From JACVRW01 sp035645115 (lineage in GTDB: Bacteria; Actinomycetota; Thermoleophilia; Solirubrobacterales; Thermoleophilaceae): 6,898 nt of DNA. Positions 1 through 6,023 of this stretch are shown one piece after another. Location: positions 1 to 6,898 of the forward strand of contig DASQNF010000208.1 in the NCBI GenBank assembly GCA_035645115.1, in the 5' to 3' direction. The position numbers were made by a program, and so were the translations under genes. The notes under the pieces were generated by a model. It did not search any database, was not told the origin of the DNA, and saw only the letters and a list, made by a program, of their open reading frames with translations. The first letter of the stretch is position 1. Every line of letters starts with the position of its first letter.

Positions 1-238
1 CGAGCGGCGCGAGCAGGGGCTCAACCAGCGCATGGGTGAGCGCCGGCTCGTCGAACTTGATCGCGTTCTCGCGCGCGAGCCCGCCGGCCGCAGGACCGAA
101 GGAGAGCGCGGCGAACACCGCCACGAGGAACACCGCGGCGCGGGTGGTCCACGCCACGCGCCAGGAGGCGCGAAGCGCCTCGGAGTCGCGGACGACCGCG
201 AATGGGCGGGCCCGTGCGGGGGTAGCCTCATACGCCAT
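1..238 (-). CDS. N-terminal part of a membrane protein, possibly a PIG-V-like mannosyltransferase (partial)
   Basis: Reading the minus strand from the ATG at 238-236 gives 79 uninterrupted codons that leave the left edge. The protein starts MAYEATPARARPF, has a polar N-terminus of about 30 residues, a hydrophobic stretch at about residues 33-52 (AAVFLVAVFAALSFGPAAGG), then KFDEPALTHALVEPLLAPL. A short cytoplasmic lead, a first membrane helix and an FDEPALTH...PLLAPL segment resemble, from memory, the start of actinobacterial PIG-V-like mannosyltransferases, in which an RWD motif would follow; that part lies outside the window. A TAG stop lies in frame six codons upstream of the ATG, so this is the most upstream possible ATG; GTG at residue 28 is a less likely alternative. 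The gene diverges from the MscS-like gene and the two ATG codons overlap. That a gene is here is fairly likely; the family is a tentative guess. Confidence 0.55.
   Translation of the reverse strand, partial: MAYEATPARARPFAVVRDSEALRASWRVAWTTRAAVFLVAVFAALSFGPAAGGLARENAIKFDEPALTHALVEPLLAPL
223..228 (+). promoter_or_regulatory. Putative -10 element of a leaderless promoter for the MscS-like gene
   Basis: TAGCCT fits the TANNNT -10 consensus and lies 8 bases before the ATG at 237, so transcription would begin at or next to the start codon. There is no Shine-Dalgarno sequence before this ATG, which fits a leaderless transcript. I see no recognisable -35 hexamer. The element lies inside codons of the divergent minus-strand gene. 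Confidence 0.5.
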
Positions 239-1070
239 GGCGGGACTCGATTTCTACACCGCGGCGTCGTACCTCGAGCGCAACGAGAACTGGATCGCCG
301 CGCTCGCGATCGTCTTCGTGACGATCGTGTTCGCCGAGATCGTGGACCGCACGCTCTCCCGCCGGGGCTTCACCGAGCGCGTGGTCGGAGCCGATCTCTC
401 TGCGGAGGCCACCACGCGGATCCGGCTGGTGCGACGGCTGATCTTCGCCCTGATCGTGGTGATCGGGCTGGCGTTCGCGGCGTTCCGCTTCGACCCGGTG
501 CGCCAGGTGGCCACCGGCGTGCTCGCCTCTTCCGCGGTGCTCGGCCTGGTGGTGGGCTTCGCGGCCCGCGCCACGCTTGCCAATGCGATCGCCGGGGTGA
601 TGCTGGCCGTGACCCAGCCGATCCGGATCGGCGACCTCGTGACCTTCGAGGACAAGACCGGCACGGTCGAGGACGTCAGGCTCACCTACACCTACATCCG
701 CCTCGACGACGGCCATCGCCTCATCGTGCCGAACGAGATGCTCGCCCAGAGCTCCGTCGAGAACCACACGATCCTCGATCCTCGCGTCCAGGTGGAGGTA
801 TCCGTCTGGCTCCCGCCCGACGCCGACGCCGACCGCGCGATCGAGTTGATCGCGGACCCGGACGAGGGCGTGCAGGGGAGCGTGGCCGAGGTCACCCAGG
901 AGGGCGTGCGCCTGACCGCGACCACGTGGAGCGCGCACCCCGACGAGCGCGGGAGGATCGCCTCCTCGCTGCGCGGGCGCTGGCTGCGGCTGTTGAGGGA
1001 GCACGATCTATCCTCAGGGGAGGGAGCGGAGGCGTCGCCTGCCGGCGCGCCGCCGTTCCACTCTCCGTGA
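237..1070 (+). CDS. MscS-family small-conductance mechanosensitive ion channel
   Basis: This 277-residue protein matches the core of MscS channels, which open under membrane tension to release solutes during hypo-osmotic shock. Three hydrophobic segments are visible at about residues 19-37, 66-83 and 89-127. The third is the pore helix, rich in Ala and Gly (ASSAVLGLVVGFAARATLAN at 97-116). The beta-domain follows, with QPIRIGDLVTF at 127-137, TGTVEDVRLTYTYIRLDDG at 141-159 and the signature VPNEMLAQSSVENHT at 164-178. The C-terminal cytoplasmic domain runs to about residue 257 and ends in a short Gly/Ala/Pro-rich tail. The length is close to that of E. coli MscS (286). ATG 237 is chosen because the homology begins just after it and a -10 element sits 8 bases upstream; the open frame extends further left but overlaps the divergent gene. 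It is the first gene of a probable operon, its TGA overlapping the GTG start of the PBP gene. Confidence 0.9.
   Translation: MAGLDFYTAASYLERNENWIAALAIVFVTIVFAEIVDRTLSRRGFTERVVGADLSAEATTRIRLVRRLIFALIVVIGLAFAAFRFDPVRQVATGVLASSAVLGLVVGFAARATLANAIAGVMLAVTQPIRIGDLVTFEDKTGTVEDVRLTYTYIRLDDGHRLIVPNEMLAQSSVENHTILDPRVQVEVSVWLPPDADADRAIELIADPDEGVQGSVAEVTQEGVRLTATTWSAHPDERGRIASSLRGRWLRLLREHDLSSGEGAEASPAGAPPFHSP
1009..1014 (+). promoter_or_regulatory. Possible internal -10 element ahead of the PBP gene
   Basis: TATCCT lies within the last codons of the MscS-like gene, 52 bases before the PBP start. It fits TANNNT and is partly encoded by an A-ending Leu codon (CTA, 1008-1010) that is unusual in this GC-rich gene. 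It would give a leader of about 45 bases. No -35 is evident, and the PBP gene may simply be read through from upstream. Confidence 0.25.
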
Positions 1071-3202
1071 CCCACCGTCAGCGACAAGCACGAAGGCGCA
1101 GCGGCCCGAGCTTGAAGGGCAAGCTCGCGCTCGGCGTGGGCGTGATCGCCACGCTCTCCGCGATCGCCCTGCTCTCGGCCGCCGGCTACGTGATAGCGGT
1201 CGCTTCGAGCGCCCCGGACCTCGAGGAGCTGCGCGCCGACGACAAGGGCGAGGTGTCCGCGGTCTTCGCCTCCGATGGCACCCGGCTCGGGTTCGTGCAG
1301 TCGGACGTCCTGCGCCGGGTCGTGCCGTTCGACGACATGCCCCGGGAGATCCGCCAGGCGACGGTGGCGATCGAGGACGAGCGCTTCTACCAGCACCAGG
1401 GCGTGGACTTCAACGCGATCGTCCGCGCCGCGGTCAAGAACCTGCGCTCCGGCAAGACCGTCCAGGGCGGTTCCACGATCACCCAGCAGCTCGTGCGCGC
1501 GCTCTACATCAAGGACCCCAAGCGGGACTTCGAGCGCAAGATCCGGGAGGCCAAGCTCGCCTCGGAGCTCGAGGAGAAGCGCTCCAAGCGCTGGATCCTG
1601 AACGAGTACCTGAACTCAGTGCCATACGGCACTGTCGGCGGGCGTACCGCGATCGGCGTGCAGGCGGCGGCGGTCACCTACTTCGACAAGAACGTCGACG
1701 ACCTCGAGCTGCACGAGTCCGCGCTCCTGGCCGGCCTGCCGCAGGCCCCCTCGCAGTACAACCCCTTCCGCAACGAGGGGGCAGCGCGCGAGCGCCGCAA
1801 GCAGGTGCTGCGGGCGATGCTCGAGCTCGGCTACATCGGCTCGAGCGAGTATCGGGACGCCATCCAGAAGCCGATCAAGCTGAAGCGCGGCACGCGCTAC
1901 ATCACCCGCCGCGAGCCGTACTTCTTCGACTACGTCCAGGAGCAGCTGATCGAGAAGTACGGGGTGGGCGTGGTTCGCCGCGGCGGCCTCAAGATCTTCA
2001 CCACGATCGACCCGGAGATGCAGGAGCAGGCGCGCGAGGCGATCAACGCCTATTACGGCGACCCCGGCGGCCCCGCCTCCGCGATCGTGGCCGTGGAGCC
2101 CTCCACCGGCAAGATCAGGGCGATGGCCTCGAGCGGCAGCTACGACGACCGCAACTTCAACCTCGCCGCGCAGGGCCACCGCCAGCCGGGCTCCGCGTTC
2201 AAGACGATGGTCCTGACCGCGGCAATCCGAAAGGGCATCGACCCGGACTCGACGAGCTACACCTCCAAGCCGTTCGCGATCAACGACTCCGAGTACGGCA
2301 AATGGGAGGTCAAGACGTTCGGCAACTCCTATTCGGGCACGATCAGCCTCACCCGCGCGACGCTCTCCTCCGACAACACGGTCTACGCCCAGCTGATCCT
2401 GGACCTGGGCCCGAAGAACGTCTGCCGGACGGCCAAGCTGCTCGGCATCACCACCAGGCTCGACTGCTATCCGGCCGAGGGGCTCGGCGGCCTCACCCGC
2501 GGGGTCACGACGCTCGAGATGGCGAGCGCGTACGCCACGCTCGCCTCGGGCGGCATCCGCCACCGGCCGACCGGCATCAAGCGGGTGGTGTTCCCCGACG
2601 GCAAGAGCGAGAACCTGGCCAAGCCCAAGGGGAAGCGCGTGCTCACCGACGGCCAGGCCTACGAGGTGACCAAGATCCTCGAGATGAACATCCAGTCGGG
2701 CACGGGCACCGCGGCGGACTACGGCTGCCCCGCCGCCGGCAAGACGGGCACCACCGACGAGGCCAAGGACGCCTGGTTCGTGGGCTACACGCCGGAGCTC
2801 GCGACCGCCGTCTGGGTCGGCCACCCGGACGCCGGCGTTGCGATGCCCGGGGCCCAGGGCGGGACCCATGCCGCGCCGGTCTGGCACGCCTTCATGACCA
2901 ACGCGCACGGCGAGTTCTGCGGGTCCTTCCCGCAGCCTACGGAGCCCTTCGAGTCCTCCCCCTTCACCGGCAAGTACGCCTCCACCGGCGGGGCGAGCTC
3001 GAGCGGCTACTACTACGGCGCCACGCCGTCCACCGGCACGGACTACGACCCGAACTACTACGAGGCCCCGCCCCAGGAGGCCCCGCAGGTCGAGACCCCG
3101 CCCGAGGAGATAGCCCCGGCGCCGTCGCCGTCGCCGTCGCCGGGGAACGGGAACGGAAACGGCAACGGCAACGGCAACGGCGGGGCTTCGCCGGGCCAGT
3201 AG
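1067..3202 (+). CDS. Class A penicillin-binding protein (bifunctional peptidoglycan glycosyltransferase/transpeptidase)
   Basis: This 711-residue protein polymerises lipid II into glycan strands and cross-links the stem peptides on the outer face of the membrane. A basic N-terminus precedes one membrane anchor at about residues 19-46. The GT51 glycosyltransferase domain follows: catalytic Glu103 in AIEDERFYQHQGVDF (101-115), GGSTITQQLVRALY (134-147), KRWILNEYLNSVPYG (174-188) and ESALLAGLPQAPSQYNPF (217-234). The transpeptidase domain has all three penicillin-binding motifs: Ser376-Ala-Phe-Lys379 (nucleophile Ser376), Ser435-Asp-Asn437 and Lys559-Thr-Gly-Thr562. From about residue 625 there is a low-complexity tail rich in Ser, Tyr, Pro and Glu that ends in Pro-Ser and Gly-Asn repeats. 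GTG 1067 is chosen because it overlaps the preceding TGA as GTGA (translational coupling) and leaves a normal cytoplasmic tail; the frame is open far upstream but there it shadows the MscS-like gene. No Shine-Dalgarno is obvious. TTG 1112 is a weaker alternative start. Confidence 0.96.
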   Translation: MTHRQRQARRRSGPSLKGKLALGVGVIATLSAIALLSAAGYVIAVASSAPDLEELRADDKGEVSAVFASDGTRLGFVQSDVLRRVVPFDDMPREIRQATVAIEDERFYQHQGVDFNAIVRAAVKNLRSGKTVQGGSTITQQLVRALYIKDPKRDFERKIREAKLASELEEKRSKRWILNEYLNSVPYGTVGGRTAIGVQAAAVTYFDKNVDDLELHESALLAGLPQAPSQYNPFRNEGAARERRKQVLRAMLELGYIGSSEYRDAIQKPIKLKRGTRYITRREPYFFDYVQEQLIEKYGVGVVRRGGLKIFTTIDPEMQEQAREAINAYYGDPGGPASAIVAVEPSTGKIRAMASSGSYDDRNFNLAAQGHRQPGSAFKTMVLTAAIRKGIDPDSTSYTSKPFAINDSEYGKWEVKTFGNSYSGTISLTRATLSSDNTVYAQLILDLGPKNVCRTAKLLGITTRLDCYPAEGLGGLTRGVTTLEMASAYATLASGGIRHRPTGIKRVVFPDGKSENLAKPKGKRVLTDGQAYEVTKILEMNIQSGTGTAADYGCPAAGKTGTTDEAKDAWFVGYTPELATAVWVGHPDAGVAMPGAQGGTHAAPVWHAFMTNAHGEFCGSFPQPTEPFESSPFTGKYASTGGASSSGYYYGATPSTGTDYDPNYYEAPPQEAPQVETPPEEIAPAPSPSPSPGNGNGNGNGNGNGGASPGQ
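1617..1634 (+). repeat. Perfect inverted repeat (7-bp stem, 4-base loop) inside the PBP gene
   Basis: CAGTGCC at 1617-1623 and GGCACTG at 1628-1634 are exact reverse complements around the loop ATAC. The hairpin falls in the glycosyltransferase domain, over codons for Ser184 to Val190. Three codons in it (TCA, CCA, ACT) end in A or T, against the strong G/C-ending preference of the rest of the gene. No T-run follows, so it is not a standard terminator. Confidence 0.5.
3122..3184 (+). repeat. In-frame hexanucleotide tandem repeats encoding the Pro-Ser / Gly-Asn tail of the PBP
   Basis: Two adjoining hexamer repeats are visible. CCGTCG occurs three times and ends with another CCG (3122-3142), encoding PSPSPSP. 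GGNAAC then occurs six times (3143-3178), with N being G, G, A, C, C, C, followed by GGCGGG; this encodes (GN)6GG. Unit length is two codons, so copy-number change would keep the frame and alter only the tail length. The wobble variation in the second repeat shows it is not perfectly homogeneous. Confidence 0.85.
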
Positions 3203-3215
3203 GACGGGCCGGCGC

Positions 3216-3220
3216 GGGAG
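3216..3220 (+). promoter_or_regulatory. Ribosome binding site of thiL
   Basis: GGGAG lies 9 bases before the GTG at 3230. It is the clearest Shine-Dalgarno sequence in the window and supports that start. It contrasts with the first genes of transcripts here, which seem to be leaderless, and fits an internal operon gene. Confidence 0.6.
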
Positions 3221-3229
3221 CCCCTGCCG

Positions 3230-4165
3230 GTGCGCGAGCTCGAGCTGATCGCCGCCATCCGCGCCGCCCTCGGCGCTCGCGGCGGCCGCGTCGTGCGCTC
3301 GAGCGGCGACGACGCCGCGGTTGTGCGCGCCCGCCCGTTCGCGGTCAGCTCGATAGACACCGTCGTCGAGGGCACCCACTTCCGGCGCTCCACGCACAGG
3401 CCCGCCGACATCGGCTGGAAGGCGCTGGCCACCGCGCTCTCCGACATCGCCGCGATGGGGGCGGACCCCGGCGAGGCCTTTGTTGCGCTCGTGCTGCCGG
3501 GCGACTTCGAGGACGTGCTCGAGCTCGTCGCCTCGATGGAGGAGCTGGCCGAGCGGACCGGCACGACGATCGCCGGCGGCGACGTGGCCAGCGGGCCGGC
3601 CCTGACCGTGACCGTGGCGGTCACCGGCTGGGCCGACTCCCAGGAGGCGCTCGTGGGCCGCGACGGCGCGCGCCCCGGCGATCTCGTGGCCGTGACCGGC
3701 GAGCTCGGGGGCTCGGAGGTGGGCCGGCGCCATCTGGAGGCCGGTCGCCGCGACGGCGATCTCGTTGGCCGCCATCTTCGGCCGCAGCCGCGCCTGGCCG
3801 AGGGCGCCGCGCTCGCCCGGGCCGGGGTCTCCGCGATGATCGACCTGAGCGACGGGCTGGCCACCGACGCGGGCCACGTGGGAGCGGCGAGCGGAGTGCA
3901 GCTGGTGGTGCGCTTGGAGCGCCTGCCGCGCCCGCCGGGCGTCACGGCGGAGGAGGCGGCGAGCGGCGGGGACGACTACGAGCTGCTGGTGACGGTGCCG
4001 CCCGAGCGCCGGACGGCGGCGCAGGAGGCGGCCCGGCTCACGTGGATCGGGGAGGTGGTGGCGGCGATCCCCGCGGGGACTGACACGTCCTCAACCGGGC
4101 CGGGGCTCGTCCTGCTTGGAGCCGACGGGGCGCGTGCGGACCTGCGCGGGTACGAGCACGCCTGA
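3230..4165 (+). CDS. thiL: Thiamine-monophosphate kinase ThiL
   Basis: ThiL phosphorylates thiamine monophosphate with ATP to give thiamine diphosphate, the active cofactor, in the cytoplasm. The 311-residue protein is a usual length for the family and belongs to the PurM/AIR-synthase-like fold. Family motifs are in order: GDDAAV (26-31), SIDTVVEGTHF (41-51), IGWKALATALSDIAAMGADP (61-80), the metal- and nucleotide-binding GGD (116-118), RPGDLVAVTGELGGS (148-162), PQPRL (185-189), IDLSDGL (204-210) and GGDDYELL (246-253). The last is usually GGEDYEL, so the first acidic residue is a conservative change. GTG 3230 is supported by GGGAG 9 bases upstream. The gene follows the PBP stop by 27 bases on the same strand, so it is probably co-transcribed with it. 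No thiamine riboswitch can fit in that gap. No other thiamine gene is in the window. Confidence 0.95.
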   Translation: MRELELIAAIRAALGARGGRVVRSSGDDAAVVRARPFAVSSIDTVVEGTHFRRSTHRPADIGWKALATALSDIAAMGADPGEAFVALVLPGDFEDVLELVASMEELAERTGTTIAGGDVASGPALTVTVAVTGWADSQEALVGRDGARPGDLVAVTGELGGSEVGRRHLEAGRRDGDLVGRHLRPQPRLAEGAALARAGVSAMIDLSDGLATDAGHVGAASGVQLVVRLERLPRPPGVTAEEAASGGDDYELLVTVPPERRTAAQEAARLTWIGEVVAAIPAGTDTSSTGPGLVLLGADGARADLRGYEHA

Positions 4166-4210
4166 ACCGCGGAGCCGCCAGCCGCCCTCCGACAGCCGGA
4201 CGTACGGCGT

Positions 4211-5998
4211 TCACCTGCGCAGCGCCGAGCCCGTCCCGCCGAGCGAGCCCGGCCCCGCGTACGCCCCCGGCCCGTAGATCGACGGGCCGGTCTCGCGCGG
4301 CGGCGGGCGCTCCGCGCCGGGCGTGCGCCAGGCGATCTCGAGCGCGCCGCACGCGGCCCCAAGCAGCAGGCAGCCGATCAGCGCGGTCACGAGGCCCACG
4401 TGGTGCCCGGTCACGAGCAGGAGCAGGTACCAGGCCGCGGAAAGCGGGTCGAGCGAGAGCGCGAACAGCTGGTAGGCGAACACGAGCAGCGCGGGCAGGA
4501 GGCCCGCGGCGAGCAGCCCGGCGCGCACGCGCCGCCGCGGGAGCGGCCGCATCAGGCAGGCAAGCGTCCACAGGTGCGCCGCCGGCACGGCCAGCAGCCC
4601 GGCGTACGGGTTCACGAGCCACAGCAGGAGCGACCCCGCGCTCACCGCCAGCGCCACGGCCACGCGGGCGCCTGGCTGGTCGGGGACCTTGAGCGAGGCG
4701 TCGGGGCGCGCCGCGAGCCAGCGCGCGAGCAGGAGTGCCAGCGCCATCGCCACCAGCACGCCGCCGAGCACGCCGAGCGCCGGGCCGTCGAGCGGCAGCA
4801 CGTCGGGCGCCACCGGCGCGGGCGGCGGAGGCGGGGTGGCTCCGGCGAGCGCGAGCACCTCCGCCAGGGCGAGCGCGGCGAGGAACGGCGCCGTCCAGGC
4901 GCCGAGCCAGCGAAGCCAGGAGAGCACGTCCTGGCGGCGCCGGCGGGCACGCGCGAAGGCGTCCACGGCGGCCACCAGCGCTGGGAGCAGCAGCGTGCCG
5001 GAGAGCAGGGCCACCACCCATCCGGGCATCACCTGGCTGAAGGCGAGCACGTACGAGCCGGGCCCGTGCTCGGGCCGGCGGCCCTGGTCGACGGCCGTGA
5101 GCGTGCGCAGGGTCGCGCGGCCGAGCGCGCCGAGCCGGTCGGCGTCGATCGCCTCGACCCGCCCGTCACCCGACGGCGGCAGCTCGCCGCTCCCCGAGAT
5201 GCGCACGGCGTCGTAGCCCCCCTCGATCAGCACGCCCTGAGGGCCGATCCCGACCGGGAACGCGAGCCGGGCGAGCTGGGCGAGCGCGCCGCTTCCGCCG
5301 GCCGGCCGCTCCAGCTCCTGCCGGATCGAGTCCGCGACAGTCCGCTGCAGGCCGATGCCCGCACGGCCGGCGTCGGCCGACCACGCCTGGACAAACGGGC
5401 CGCTGCCGCTGCCGGCGGCCAGGTTGGAGATCACGAGCACGGCGTCCACCAGCTCGGGTGAGAGCTCCTCCGCCAGCCGGCTCGTGCCGACCTCGCCGAG
5501 CGTCGAGCCGTCCACTGAGGCGAGCACCAGCGTCTTCCGCGACGGGCGGCCCTCGAACACCCGCGCCAGCTCGAGCAGCGCCGCTGTGGAGGCCGCACTG
5601 CCCGTGGCGTCCGGCACCACGGCGGCGTCGCGCGCCGCGACCACCACCACCTGCCGCCGCGATGCGCCTGCGCGGCGAGCGACCACGTTCACGAGCTCCC
5701 GTCCCGCGTGCGTGAACTCCTGGCGCTCGACGCTGAAGCCGCGCGCCCGCAGCCCGCTGGTCCGGGAGCTCGCGACTAAGCGCGCCGTGGCGGCGTCGCC
5801 CGGCTCCCCCGGCCGGCGGTCCGGCTCCTCGGTGGCGATCCGGGCGGCGAGCTCCGCCGCTTGGTCACCGTCGAAGAGCACGTCGGCGGCCAGCCCCTGC
5901 GGCAGCGGCCGCGGCCGCGATCCGAACGAGAACATGGCCAGCACCACCGCCAGCAGCGCCGGGATGAACGCCGCCCTGTACACCCGCGGCTCGATCAT
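4211..5998 (-). CDS. Multi-pass membrane protein with a degenerate M28 peptidase-like extracytoplasmic domain
   Basis: This is a 595-residue protein. One helix at about residues 10-26 is followed by a soluble region at about 35-320 and then roughly seven hydrophobic segments (about 323-345, 367-388, 405-427, 445-462, 463-482, 491-513, 533-553) and a Gly/Pro-rich tail. The layout (anchor, M28-like domain, membrane bundle) recalls ER metallopeptidase 1-type proteins. The soluble part keeps the M28 framework: ELVNVVARRAG (101-111), QVVVVAARDAAVVPDATGSAASTAALLELARVF (116-148) and KTLVLASVDGSTLGEVG (155-171). In active M28 enzymes these segments carry an H-x-D, a (D/N)DN-x-SG and an E-E pair; here Ala122 replaces the His and Gly/Ser residues replace the others, with only Asp124 kept. 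It is therefore probably not a zinc peptidase. ATG 5998 is preferred because a -10 element lies 8 bases upstream and the open frame beyond it enters the divergent regulator gene. It converges with thiL. Confidence 0.8.
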   Translation of the reverse strand: MIEPRVYRAAFIPALLAVVLAMFSFGSRPRPLPQGLAADVLFDGDQAAELAARIATEEPDRRPGEPGDAATARLVASSRTSGLRARGFSVERQEFTHAGRELVNVVARRAGASRRQVVVVAARDAAVVPDATGSAASTAALLELARVFEGRPSRKTLVLASVDGSTLGEVGTSRLAEELSPELVDAVLVISNLAAGSGSGPFVQAWSADAGRAGIGLQRTVADSIRQELERPAGGSGALAQLARLAFPVGIGPQGVLIEGGYDAVRISGSGELPPSGDGRVEAIDADRLGALGRATLRTLTAVDQGRRPEHGPGSYVLAFSQVMPGWVVALLSGTLLLPALVAAVDAFARARRRRQDVLSWLRWLGAWTAPFLAALALAEVLALAGATPPPPPAPVAPDVLPLDGPALGVLGGVLVAMALALLLARWLAARPDASLKVPDQPGARVAVALAVSAGSLLLWLVNPYAGLLAVPAAHLWTLACLMRPLPRRRVRAGLLAAGLLPALLVFAYQLFALSLDPLSAAWYLLLLVTGHHVGLVTALIGCLLLGAACGALEIAWRTPGAERPPPRETGPSIYGPGAYAGPGSLGGTGSALRR

Positions 5999-6006
5999 TC
6001 GGCCCC

Positions 6007-6012
6007 AACCTA
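6007..6012 (-). promoter_or_regulatory. Putative -10 element of a leaderless promoter for the M28-like gene
   Basis: On the minus strand this reads TAGGTT, 8 bases before the ATG at 5998, predicting a transcript that starts at or beside the ATG. No Shine-Dalgarno sequence precedes that ATG. It shares the TA at 6011-6012 with the divergent -10 element on the plus strand. No -35 is recognisable. Confidence 0.5.
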
Positions 6013-6016
6013 CAAT
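6011..6016 (+). promoter_or_regulatory. Putative -10 element of a leaderless promoter for the response regulator gene
   Basis: TACAAT is a good match to the bacterial -10 consensus and lies 7 bases before the GTG at 6024. The spacing implies a leaderless mRNA, in line with the lack of a Shine-Dalgarno sequence. No convincing -35 is visible at the usual distance. It overlaps the opposing -10 of the M28-like gene by two bases. Confidence 0.6.
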
Positions 6017-6023
6017 TCCCCGG

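Noticed and set aside
239..260. A -10 element (TAGAAA on the minus strand at 256-251) for the leftmost gene.
   Set aside because: It lacks the final T of TANNNT and lies 12 bases from the ATG, off the 7-8 base spacing of the other genes, so I did not annotate it.
32..1066. Upstream extension of the PBP reading frame to an ATG at 32.
   Set aside because: The extra 345 residues are Arg/Gly-rich and lie over the clear MscS-like gene in another frame. The GTG at 1067 overlaps that gene's stop and leads straight into a normal PBP N-terminus.
1616..3877. Long minus-strand open frame of 753 codons opposite the PBP and thiL genes.
   Set aside because: The composition is Arg/Gly/Ala/Val-rich with no domain, and it mirrors the codon structure of the plus-strand genes. 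It is an antisense shadow.
2302..4083. Long plus-strand open frame of 593 codons overlapping the PBP and thiL genes.
   Set aside because: It is rich in Arg, Gly, Pro and His with no recognisable domain, and spans two well-supported genes in another frame. High GC content makes such long frames common.
4166..4210. Possible terminator hairpins between the convergent genes (CGGAG/CTCCG at 4170-4174 and 4187-4191; GCCG/CGGC at 4195-4198 and 4205-4208).
   Set aside because: The stems are only 4-5 bp, one loop is 12 bases and there is no T-run on either strand. In DNA this GC-rich, such short stems are expected by chance.
4400..5461. Plus-strand open frame of 353 codons opposite the M28-like gene.
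   Set aside because: It is rich in Arg, Gly, Glu, Gln and His with no domain, and the opposite strand has clear membrane helices and an M28-like fold.
5355..6023. Upstream extension of the response regulator frame to an ATG at 5355.
   Set aside because: The extension is Ser/Ala/Arg-rich, antisense to the M28-like gene, and the receiver domain begins just after GTG 6024, which has a -10 element 7 bases before it.
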